Shown: positions 1 through 5,587 of the stretch, in pieces
How positions within the stretch are numbered: position 1 is the first letter of the stretch
Layout: the number at the start of each line of letters is the position of its first letter
Assembly (NCBI GenBank): GCA_015657435.1
Contig: JADLKH010000003.1
Coordinates: 369,195-374,790 of the forward strand
Source: Synergistales bacterium
Lineage (GTDB): Bacteria; Synergistota; Synergistia; Synergistales; 79-D21
Direction: 5' to 3'
Length of the DNA: 5,596 bases
Position numbers and translations under genes: made by a program
The notes under the pieces: model-generated
Databases searched by the model: none
Told to the model about the DNA's origin: nothing
Seen by the model: only the letters and a program-made list of their open reading frames with translations

Positions 1-504
1 TACCGGGGCTTCATGGCCCGGGCGGCCGGGGAAACGGACCCCGCGAAGGCGGAGGAGGCCGTGTGCGGAAAGCTCGGCATCGGGCGGTACTCGGCGATCT
101 TCGAGCGGTTCGCGTGGCTGGGGCTGTTCGACGACAAGCCGCTGCCGTTCACGCAGGGCTCGGCCCGGGACGTGATCTCGCACCTGTTCGGCGAGAAGCT
201 GGTCTACACGGAAGGCGAGCGGGACCTGGTGATCCTGAAGGACGAGATGGTGGCGGTGTACCCGGAATCGGGCAAGCGCCTGAGGCACACGTCGACGCTG
301 GTGGACTTCGGGATCCCGGGTGGAGACAGCTCCATCGCCCGGACCACGGGGCTTCCTCCCGCCATCGGCGCCCGGCTCATCCTGGACGGGAAGGTGCGGG
401 CCTACGGCGTGATGGCTCCCGTGCTGCCCGAGATCTACGAGCCCGTGCTGAACACCCTGGAGCAGGAAGGAATCCGCCTCGCCGAGCAGGCCGAGGCCCT
501 ATAG
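1..504 (+). CDS. Saccharopine dehydrogenase family protein, C-terminal part (5' end outside window)
   Basis: The frame is open from the first base and ends at TAG 502-504, so about 167 C-terminal residues are present; whole proteins of this family are usually near 400 residues or more. The visible part resembles the C-terminal domain of saccharopine dehydrogenase / lysine-ketoglutarate-reductase-like enzymes: a YRGF start where the family has a YPGF-like segment, a LGLF segment, then the conserved end with SSIARTTGLPPAIGARLIL, a GV..P segment and EIYEPVL. Family members reduce or oxidise imine-linked amino acid conjugates with NAD(P)H in the cytoplasm (lysine metabolism, or carboxynorspermidine-type reactions in relatives). 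The Rossmann domain lies outside the window, so cofactor and substrate cannot be judged. No frameshift is visible. The ATG at 13 is internal to the domain and is not the start. The gene ends 26 bp before a large palindrome. Confidence 0.85.
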   Translation, partial: YRGFMARAAGETDPAKAEEAVCGKLGIGRYSAIFERFAWLGLFDDKPLPFTQGSARDVISHLFGEKLVYTEGERDLVILKDEMVAVYPESGKRLRHTSTLVDFGIPGGDSSIARTTGLPPAIGARLILDGKVRAYGVMAPVLPEIYEPVLNTLEQEGIRLAEQAEAL

Positions 505-529
505 CCAAACCGCAGGACGAAACCCGAAC

Positions 530-591
530 CGGGGTCAGAGCTTGAATCCTGGCGGTTGTACACAACCGCCAGGATTCAAGCTCTGACCCCG
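530..591. repeat. 62-bp near-perfect palindrome (REP/MITE-like)
   Basis: Positions 530-559 and 562-591 are exact reverse complements (30-bp arms), leaving only AC at 560-561 as the centre. The outer ends read GGGGTCAGAGCTTGAATCC. From memory, GGGGTCAGAGCTTGAA-type ends occur around IS200-like / REP-associated tyrosine transposases and their non-autonomous palindromes in deltaproteobacteria and relatives. That family assignment is inference; the symmetry is read directly. No transposase lies in the window. As RNA it would form a very stable hairpin from either strand, so it could also act as a transcription barrier or 3' end for the upstream gene, although no uninterrupted T-run follows directly. 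Confidence 0.85.
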
Positions 592-608
592 TCCTTTCTG
601 TCCCCGCT

Positions 609-638
609 TTTTCACCGACCCGGCTTTTTCCGTATAAA
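609..638 (+). promoter_or_regulatory. Possible sigma70-type promoter of the transporter gene
   Basis: A TATAAA hexamer at 633-638 matches the -10 consensus at five of six positions. TTTTCA at 609-614 gives a weak -35 match with an 18-bp spacer. Transcription would then start near 645, leaving almost no leader before the ATG at 648. The -35 is poor, so this is a weak call. Confidence 0.3.
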
Positions 639-1802
639 ATGGCACGCATGAACTCATCGAGGATAGGGAAAAACATCTGGGCCATCAGCGCGGCCAATTT
701 CTTCATCGCCGGTTTCACGAAATGCTACATGCTGCTGCCCGCCTACATGGCCGCGGCGGGAGTGGTGGATCCAGGGAGCGTCGGCTGGCTGATGGGGAGT
801 TTCTACATCAGCTCCTTTGTGCGGCCGTTCGTGGGCTGGCTCACGGACGAGGCCGGTTTCCGCCGGGTCATGTTCCTCTCGGGGGCGCTGGCGGTGGTCG
901 CCAGCCTGGGGATCCTCGTGACGGACCCGAGGTCGCTGGTTCCGCTGATCACCTGCCGCATTCTCACCGGAATCGCCTACAGCCTGTTCGCCGTTGCCCT
1001 GACGGCCTACCAGTCTCTGGCCGTGACGGGAACGGCAAGCGGGGCGGGGCTTTCCGTCATCACCTCCACCACCAACCTGCCGTTTCTGCTGGTCGTTCCC
1101 GCCTGCGAAGCGCTGATTTCCGCCGGGTTCCTGAAAATCTACCTGGCGATGCCCGTGCTGCTGGCCATCGGCACCTGCGTCCTCGCCTTCCGCCTTCCCC
1201 AGGTGGAGGTGTTCCGTCCCGTTCGCCGGGGCTCAGGCGTGAAAACCGCCTCCGTCATGCAAAACCCGAACATCCGGATGCTGCTCGTTTCGGTCACCCT
1301 GTTCTGCTCCGTGGACGCGGGACTCCTCAGCCTTGCCGCACTGGGCCGGGAAAAGGGCCTCTCCGTGTCGGCCTTCTTCGCCGCCTCCGCCGTGACGTCG
1401 CTTTCGATCCGCTTCTTCGGCCGCTCCCTGGTGGACCGCCTGCCCCGCGTGCGGACCTCATGGCTTTCCGCCGCGGCCGCGGCAGTGATGATGGCCGCCT
1501 GTGCCCTTCCGATCGTCCGCGGGGATCCGGCTTTCGGGATCTGCGGAGCCCTGTACGGTTTTTTCATCGGCCTGGGCTACCCGCTCCTTCTGGCCCTCAT
1601 CACCGACGTTGCCGCCCCCGAGCAGCGAAGCCGGGTCACCTCCCTCTTCTGGTTCTTCATGGGACTTTCCTATCTCGGCATGCCCGTCGTCACCGGGTAT
1701 CTCGCTGCCCTGTTCCGGTACCGCGCCGCCTTCGCGATGCTGAACCTGGGTCTGGTTCCTCTCGTCGCCTATTTCGGCCTGAAATGGGAAAAATCGGATT
1801 AA
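639..1802 (+). CDS. Major facilitator superfamily (MFS) transporter
   Basis: This 387-residue protein is rich in hydrophobic segments and fits the usual 12-helix MFS fold of 380-420 residues in the inner membrane. The loop between helices 2 and 3 carries MFS motif A at about residues 66-76 (GWLTDEAGFRR). An arginine in helix 4 (CRILTGIAYSLF) fits motif B. A basic cytoplasmic loop near residues 190-210 (RPVRRGSGVK) separates the two six-helix halves, and the second half repeats the pattern with RFFGRSLVDRLPR. The substrate cannot be read from the sequence; MFS_1-type proteins of this kind are often drug or metabolite exporters. Start: ATG 639 is the longest option and ATG 648 is equally possible; neither has a Shine-Dalgarno sequence. 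Later ATGs would remove helix 1. The HAD-like gene follows after about 49 bp and may be cotranscribed. Confidence 0.85.
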   Translation: MARMNSSRIGKNIWAISAANFFIAGFTKCYMLLPAYMAAAGVVDPGSVGWLMGSFYISSFVRPFVGWLTDEAGFRRVMFLSGALAVVASLGILVTDPRSLVPLITCRILTGIAYSLFAVALTAYQSLAVTGTASGAGLSVITSTTNLPFLLVVPACEALISAGFLKIYLAMPVLLAIGTCVLAFRLPQVEVFRPVRRGSGVKTASVMQNPNIRMLLVSVTLFCSVDAGLLSLAALGREKGLSVSAFFAASAVTSLSIRFFGRSLVDRLPRVRTSWLSAAAAAVMMAACALPIVRGDPAFGICGALYGFFIGLGYPLLLALITDVAAPEQRSRVTSLFWFFMGLSYLGMPVVTGYLAALFRYRAAFAMLNLGLVPLVAYFGLKWEKSD

Positions 1803-1853
1803 CCGTAGCATAATCAACATCGTCTCCCACATTCTGCGAAAGGTGGCTACGGT
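1802..1853 (+). repeat. 8-bp inverted repeat spanning the MFS stop / HAD start junction
   Basis: ACCGTAGC (1802-1809) and GCTACGGT (1846-1853) are exact reverse complements separated by 36 bases. The left arm begins with the last base of the transporter stop codon. The right arm covers the first two bases of the preferred GTG start at 1852. In RNA this could close a hairpin over the ribosome binding site GAAAGG (1838-1843). An arm pair of this length can arise by chance, so a role in translational coupling is speculative. Confidence 0.35.
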
Positions 1854-2646
1854 GTTGGTCAAAGCGCTGCTCTTCAAGCTCGACGACGTTCTCTCCAGCG
1901 AGATCCGTCTCGAAGAGGGTCTCTATCACCAGGTGGCGCGAAAGCTCTCCAGACGCCCCGGCGGTCCTTCCCGCCGGGCCCTGCTTCTGCCCCTCCTCGC
2001 GTACCAGGAGGAAGGGCTCGAATCCCGGGCCTGGTCCCTGCTCTTCCACGACGTGGCAGCCCTCCGCCAGACGATCCGCTACACCGACCTGCTCCAGCTG
2101 GTAAAGAAAACCCTTCCGGTGGGCGTGCCCTTCCAGGGAATCCCGGAACTGGCCCGCGCCCTGGACGAACAGGGCGTCCGGACGGCGGTCATGGCCGGAC
2201 CCTACTGCCCCCATCAGCGGAACAAGGTGAAAGCCCTCCGCCTGGACTGTCTCTTCGGTCCGATCGTCTACACCGACTTCTTCACCAGAAATCCCAGGCG
2301 GGCCGTCTACCAGGCCATCGAAAAACTGGCGGCGCAATGGAAGGACCTCGCTCCCCGCGATATCGCCTACATCGCCGACAACCCGGCCGTGGATTTTCCC
2401 GCTGCCCGGCTGGCCGGACTGCACACCCTCCGCCTTCGCCTTCACAAAACCCGCCACGAGTTCGACGAGCCCCGATCGGCCAAAGAACGCCCCGAGCGCG
2501 AGTTCACCTCCGTGCATGAACTCATCGGCGCCCTCTGCCGATACTTCCATATAGAACCCGGGCAAGTGCTGCCGGGAGAGTGGGATTATTACCTCAAGCC
2601 GAGACCCTGGCGTTTGATGAATCTTCGCCGGAACCTGCCGTGCTGA
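1852..2646 (+). CDS. HAD-fold protein with degenerate catalytic motifs (probable pseudoenzyme)
   Basis: The 264-residue product follows the layout of haloacid dehalogenase-like hydrolases. Motif I sits at the N terminus as FKLDDVL (residues 8-14), where active members have FDLDDTL: the nucleophilic Asp is Lys9. Motif II (VMAGP, 113-117) lacks the usual Ser/Thr. Motif III (TRNPRR) has Asn147 where Lys is expected. Motif IV is kept as ADNPAVD with Asp176 and Asp181, followed by FPAARLAGLHT as in the family. The gene is intact, without frameshift or internal stop, so the changes look like selected divergence and not decay. Start: GTG 1852 has GAAAGG 8 nt upstream and puts motif I at the usual distance from the N terminus; GTG 1843 is possible but overlaps that site. 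The last 30 or so residues (GEWDYYLKPRPWRL) are basic and unlike typical HAD ends. Phosphatase activity is doubtful; a binding or regulatory role is inference. Confidence 0.7.
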   Translation: MLVKALLFKLDDVLSSEIRLEEGLYHQVARKLSRRPGGPSRRALLLPLLAYQEEGLESRAWSLLFHDVAALRQTIRYTDLLQLVKKTLPVGVPFQGIPELARALDEQGVRTAVMAGPYCPHQRNKVKALRLDCLFGPIVYTDFFTRNPRRAVYQAIEKLAAQWKDLAPRDIAYIADNPAVDFPAARLAGLHTLRLRLHKTRHEFDEPRSAKERPEREFTSVHELIGALCRYFHIEPGQVLPGEWDYYLKPRPWRLMNLRRNLPC

Positions 2647-2778
2647 TGCCGGTTCGATTCGGGCAAGGGGACGAAACTCTGAAAAACGGATATAAAAACA
2701 AAACCATGCGGATGTTTTGTGCCTGTTTGCTTCTTTTGTTCTTTATTCATTAATTTTAACAAATCAGGCTTTTCCTGA
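2647..2778. other. AT-rich intergenic patch upstream of the riboswitch promoter
   Basis: From about 2680 the sequence turns sharply AT-rich compared with the GC-rich genes on both sides. A weak hairpin, ACAAAAC(C)AT with ATGTTTTGT (2698-2720), lies about 50 bp after the HAD stop and is followed by a pyrimidine- and T-rich run; it might be a poor terminator. A second inverted repeat, ATCAGG / CCTGAT (2763-2779, five-base loop), abuts the -35 hexamer and could be a regulator site. I see no convincing gene here. AT-rich DNA of this sort is common upstream of strong or regulated promoters. Confidence 0.4.
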
Positions 2779-2814
2779 TATACAAGCTGGATTATTCTGC
2801 ATAGAATATAAGGG
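2779..2814 (+). promoter_or_regulatory. Sigma70-type promoter for the riboswitch-controlled glycan operon
   Basis: TATACA at 2779-2784 (four of six -35 matches) and TAGAAT at 2802-2807 (five of six -10 matches) are separated by exactly 17 bp. Transcription would begin at the G bases near 2813-2814, a few bases before the riboswitch core. This position, in AT-rich DNA just ahead of the aptamer, supports the call more than the hexamers alone do. Confidence 0.6.
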
Positions 2815-2822
2815 CTCCTCCT

Positions 2823-2919
2823 AAGCAACCGAAAATGGCAAAACCGCCGAAAGGCGGCGACGCAAAGCTACGGGCCTAAAGCGGGGCTCGCCCCCGCCAA
2901 GGTCGCCGGGCCGCCGGAG
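2823..2919 (+). ncRNA. Cyclic-di-GMP-I (GEMM-I) riboswitch aptamer
   Basis: The conserved GEMM-I core is present in order. A-N-GG-C-AAA occurs at 2835-2842. P2 (CCGCC 2844-2848 with GGCGG 2853-2857) is capped by a GAAA tetraloop at 2849-2852. GACGCAAAGC follows at 2859-2868, then a CCTAAA receptor strand at 2875-2880, and P3 tip GCGGGG (2881-2886) with CCCCGC (2892-2897). The closing GGGCCGCCGG segment is at 2908-2917. By my alignment to the Vibrio cholerae Vc2 RNA, the ligand residues are kept: G20 is G2837, A47 is A2864 and C92 is C2914. G at position 20 predicts cyclic di-GMP; the cGAMP-binding GEMM-Ib variants of Geobacter carry A there. P1 is the least certain part: CCG (2829-2831) with CGG (2915-2917) forms its inner pairs. 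The RNA would sense cellular cyclic di-GMP in the leader of the downstream glycan genes. Confidence 0.93.
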
Positions 2920-2934
2920 ACTCCTTTCTTTGCT

Positions 2935-2975
2935 GTCCGGCCGGTCCTCTGCATACCGGCCGGACCTTATTTTTG
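2935..2975 (+). terminator. Intrinsic terminator serving as riboswitch expression platform
   Basis: GTCCGGCCGGT (2935-2945) and ACCGGCCGGAC (2955-2965) form a perfect 11-bp GC-rich stem with a nine-base loop, followed by TTATTTTT at 2967-2974. It lies 15 bases after the aptamer and before the first gene of the operon, the classic place for an attenuation switch. Part of the closing strand of the aptamer (GCCGG, 2913-2917) is complementary to CCGGC inside either terminator arm, so the two folds could compete. Whether ligand turns genes on or off cannot be decided by eye. Confidence 0.88.
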
Positions 2976-3003
2976 CTCCGACAGGCGCGACGGAAGAAAA
3001 GAC

Positions 3004-3091
3004 GAGAGGGTGAAGAGTCATCAGGAGCCAGTTTCTCCACCATCCGACGCTTCTTCAAATCATCAAGTTCGGGCTTGACCTCTTCCTCGGG
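3004..3091 (+). other. N-terminal extension of the dehydratase frame lacking a standard start codon
   Basis: The dehydratase frame stays open from 3014, just after TGA 3011-3013, to 3092. It encodes about 26 more residues that complete the first membrane helix, including the Asp of FGLDLFLG and leading into LLRFE as in FlaA1/PglF proteins. No ATG, GTG or TTG occurs in this stretch. ATC at 3020 lies 9 nt after a GAGAGGG ribosome-binding-like sequence (3004-3010). GTG at 3010 is one base out of frame. Possible readings are a rare AUC start, a one-base sequence error or mutation, or real use of GTG 3092 with a shortened protein. Confidence 0.6.
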
Positions 3092-4906
3092 GTGGCCTTT
3101 ACCCCTCTTGCCTTCCTTCTGCGGTTCGAGCACGCATGGCTGGATCATTCCCGGCAGATTCTCTTCCTGATGGGTGTCGGCTTCCTCATCAAGGCCTTCG
3201 TCATCTGGATGTTCGGGCTCTATCGCCGCAGCTGGACCCGGGTCTCCATGCGGGACCTGGAAAGCCTCGCCATGAGCATTTTCGCCGTCACCGTCTTCTA
3301 TACCAGCGTGACCTTCGCCTACCAGCCCACCCTTAAAATCCCGCGCAGCATCCCGCTGATCGAGGCCGTTCTGGCGGTCGTGGTCCTCGGCGGGCTTCGC
3401 GTCGCCGCCCGCCTCGTTTACGAGCACGCCCTCTCCGTCAAGGCGGGTCCCTCCGCCCGCCGCGTCCTTATCGCCGGTGCGGGCGAAGCCGGTACGATGA
3501 TCGCCCGCGAACTTCTGCGGCATCCCGAATCCGGCCTGGTTCCCGTGGCCTTCCTGGACGACGATCCCGCCAAGCGCATCGAAAGCTACATGGGCCTGAA
3601 GGTTCAGGGATCCGTTTCCGACCTGCCCCCCGTGGCCCGGGATGTGGGAGCCGATCTCGTCCTCATCGCCATCCCCTCCGCGCCCGGGGACGTGGTGCGC
3701 CGCATCGTCGACCTGGCCAAGAAGGCCGGCGTCGAGTACCGCATCATCCCCGGCATCTACGAGATCCTTTCCGGAGACGTTTCCGTCTCGCAGATCCGCG
3801 AGGTCGACCTGGAAGACCTTTTGCGCCGCGAGCCCGTCCGCCTGGACACTTCCGCCATCTCCGGCTACCTTGTGGGCCAAACCGTTCTCGTCACCGGGGC
3901 CGGGGGCTCCATCGGCAGCGAGATCGTCCGCCAGGTGGCCCGCTTCCGCCCCGAGAAGGTGCTGCTTCTGGGCCGGGGCGAAAACAGCCTCTTCAACATC
4001 CAGCGGGAACTGGCCCATAGCCACCCCGATCTGGACTTTGCGGTGCTCGTGTGCGACGTGCGCGACGCCGACCGGCTTGCCTACCTGTTCGGCCTGCATC
4101 TGCCCGACGTGGTTTTCCACGCCGCCGCCCACAAGCACGTGCCCCTGATGGAGGAAAACCCCGACGAGGCTATTCTGAACAACGTGTTCGGCACCCGGAA
4201 CCTCGCGGAACTGGCCCTGGAATACGGGGTGAGCCGCTTTGTCAACATCAGCACCGACAAGGCCGTGAACCCCACCTCGATCATGGGAGCCAGCAAGCGG
4301 ATCGCCGAGAAGGTGGTCAAAAACGCCTCCGGCCGAGTTGAGGACCACCAGGCCTTCGTCTCCGTCCGGTTCGGCAACGTGCTGGGCAGCCGGGGATCCG
4401 TGGTGCCCACCTTCAGGGAGCAGATCCGCCGGGGCGGCCCCGTCACCGTGACCCATCCCGACATGACCCGCTACTTCATGACCATCCCCGAGGCCGCCCA
4501 GCTGGTGCTGCAGGCCGGAGGCCAGGCCGAAAACGGTTCCGTGTACGTGCTGGACATGGGCGAACCCGTGAAGATCCTGGACCTCGCCAACGACCTGATC
4601 CGCCTCTCGGGCTTCGAGCCGGGACGGGACATTCCCATCACCTTCACGGGACTTCGGCGGGGCGAGAAGCTGTACGAGGAACTGCTGACCGCGGAGGAGG
4701 GCGTGACGGCCACCCACCACAAAAAGATCCACGTGGCCAACAACGGCGTGATCCTTCCCGATTTCGAGGAGAACCTTGAACGGGTCCGGAGGGCGGCCCT
4801 GACGCGCGACGAACACGCCATCAGGAAGGCCATCAAGGCCCTGGTGCCGGTGTTCCGGGGAGTGCCGTCGGAAGAGTCGGAAGCCAAAACGCCCCTGGCG
4901 GTATAG
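3092..4906 (+). CDS. Membrane nucleotide-sugar 4,6-dehydratase, PglF/WbpM/CapD/FlaA1 type
   Basis: This enzyme oxidises and dehydrates a UDP-HexNAc (UDP-GlcNAc in PglF and WbpM) to the 4-keto-6-deoxy sugar, using tightly bound NAD at the inner membrane. With GTG 3092 as residue 1, membrane helices lie near 22-42, 56-75 and 86-105. A first Rossmann-like domain starts with VLIAGAGEAG (125-134). The catalytic SDR domain has TGAGGSIGSE (268-277), AAAHKHVPLMEENP, STDKAVNPT (from 387) and MGASKR (398-403). Met replaces the usual SDR Tyr of YxxxK, as is typical of this large membrane subgroup. The end is ITFTGLRRGEKLYEELL plus a family-like tail. GTG 3092 falls inside helix 1: in-frame codons upstream (IIKFGLDLFLG, then VAFTPLAFLLRFE) continue the family's N terminus, so the true start is probably near 3014-3020, where no standard start codon exists. 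It is the first gene behind the cyclic-di-GMP switch, 51 bp ahead of the PglC-like gene. Confidence 0.92.
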   Translation: MAFTPLAFLLRFEHAWLDHSRQILFLMGVGFLIKAFVIWMFGLYRRSWTRVSMRDLESLAMSIFAVTVFYTSVTFAYQPTLKIPRSIPLIEAVLAVVVLGGLRVAARLVYEHALSVKAGPSARRVLIAGAGEAGTMIARELLRHPESGLVPVAFLDDDPAKRIESYMGLKVQGSVSDLPPVARDVGADLVLIAIPSAPGDVVRRIVDLAKKAGVEYRIIPGIYEILSGDVSVSQIREVDLEDLLRREPVRLDTSAISGYLVGQTVLVTGAGGSIGSEIVRQVARFRPEKVLLLGRGENSLFNIQRELAHSHPDLDFAVLVCDVRDADRLAYLFGLHLPDVVFHAAAHKHVPLMEENPDEAILNNVFGTRNLAELALEYGVSRFVNISTDKAVNPTSIMGASKRIAEKVVKNASGRVEDHQAFVSVRFGNVLGSRGSVVPTFREQIRRGGPVTVTHPDMTRYFMTIPEAAQLVLQAGGQAENGSVYVLDMGEPVKILDLANDLIRLSGFEPGRDIPITFTGLRRGEKLYEELLTAEEGVTATHHKKIHVANNGVILPDFEENLERVRRAALTRDEHAIRKAIKALVPVFRGVPSEESEAKTPLAV

Positions 4907-4946
4907 ACTAATGCGGGACTGTACCGAATCGGATCAGAATCGAACC

Positions 4947-4951
4947 GGAGG
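4947..4951 (+). promoter_or_regulatory. Shine-Dalgarno site fixing a TTG start
   Basis: GGAGG lies six bases before TTG 4958. This start gives an N terminus of the same length as Campylobacter PglC (MKTFNLVMKRLMDIL compared with MYEKVFKRIFDF). The next ATG, at 4979, has no comparable site and would cut into the membrane segment. Confidence 0.75.
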
Positions 4952-4957
4952 TTTCGT

Positions 4958-5587
4958 TTGAAAACTTTCAACCTCGTCATGAAGCGCCTCATGGATATCC
5001 TCGGTTCGGGAGCGGGATTGATCCTGCTCTCTCCCTTTTTGCTTGTCGTCGCACTTCTGGTGCGGATCAAGCTGGGCAGCCCCGTCTTCTTTCGCCAGCA
5101 GCGCCCGGGTCTTCACGGCAATCCTTTCATGCTGGTCAAGTTCCGCACCATGACCGACGAGCGGGATGACAACGAGAACCTGCTCCCCGATGAAGTGCGC
5201 CTCACCCGCTTCGGACAGTTTCTGCGAAGCACCAGCATCGACGAACTGCCCGAACTCTGGAACGTTTTCGTGGGAGAAATGAGCCTGGTGGGACCCAGAC
5301 CGCTTTTGATGCAGTACCTCGATCGCTACACACCCGAGCAGGCGCGACGCCACGAGGTGAAACCCGGCATCACCGGCTGGGCCCAGGTGAACGGGCGGAA
5401 CGCCCTGACCTGGGAAGAGAAGTTCAAGCTGGATGTTCGGTATGTAGACCATTTTTCCGTTTGGCTGGATGTCCGCATTTTGTTTGCCACCTTTTTTAAG
5501 GTGTTGAGGCGGGAGGGAATTTCCGGGGAAGGGCACGCAACCATGTCGGAGTTCCTTGGATCAGGAGTGTCCTCCAATGTCGGTTAG
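4958..5587 (+). CDS. PglC-type monotopic phosphoglycosyl transferase (initiating sugar-phosphate transferase)
   Basis: The 209-residue protein matches the small PglC group of bacterial sugar transferases (about 200 residues, no long N-terminal multi-helix domain). It moves a phospho-sugar from a UDP-sugar to undecaprenyl phosphate at the cytoplasmic face of the inner membrane. Visible marks are the re-entrant helix with Ser25-Pro26; RPGL at 49-52; KFRTM at 61-65; the catalytic Asp95-Glu96 pair in SIDELPEL; SLVGPRPLL at 109-117; KPGITGWAQVNGRN at 135-148; and a C-terminal SGEGHATMSEF that closely parallels SKEGHVTTEKF of Campylobacter PglC. This resemblance, together with the PglF-type neighbour, suggests a bacillosamine-like or related deoxyamino sugar substrate, but WecA/WbaP-like sugars cannot be excluded. 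Translation starts at TTG with a strong ribosome binding site. Its 3' end overlaps the next gene by 11 bases, which points to coupling in one operon. Confidence 0.92.
   Translation: MKTFNLVMKRLMDILGSGAGLILLSPFLLVVALLVRIKLGSPVFFRQQRPGLHGNPFMLVKFRTMTDERDDNENLLPDEVRLTRFGQFLRSTSIDELPELWNVFVGEMSLVGPRPLLMQYLDRYTPEQARRHEVKPGITGWAQVNGRNALTWEEKFKLDVRYVDHFSVWLDVRILFATFFKVLRREGISGEGHATMSEFLGSGVSSNVG

Noticed and set aside
530..591. CRISPR repeat or complete insertion sequence
   Set aside because: There is a single copy with no spacer array and no transposase gene in the window.
640..654. TGGCAC at 640 as a sigma54 -24 element
   Set aside because: The matching -12 GC element is absent at the required spacing.
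1690..2565. Minus-strand frame of 291 codons across the transporter end and the HAD-like gene
   Set aside because: It spans a gene boundary, has no domain, and the plus-strand frames show clear family motifs; a GC-driven shadow.
1852..2646. HAD-like gene as a decayed pseudogene
   Set aside because: The frame is uninterrupted, has a ribosome binding site and keeps motif IV and fold-defining residues; the substitutions are confined to catalytic positions.
2706..2753. 15-codon frame MRMFCACLLLLFFIH as a small hydrophobic peptide gene
   Set aside because: No ribosome binding site precedes it, it lies in AT-rich intergenic DNA and overlaps a weak hairpin; chance is likely.
2823..2919. cGAMP-binding GEMM-Ib variant, as in Geobacter
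   Set aside because: The specificity position (equivalent to Vc2 G20) is G2837; the cGAMP class carries A there.
2876..4816. A very long open frame on the minus strand (646 codons) opposite the dehydratase gene
   Set aside because: It lies antisense to a clear, fully conserved enzyme, has a biased Gly/His/Asp/Val composition and no recognisable domain. Long antisense frames are expected in GC-rich genes.
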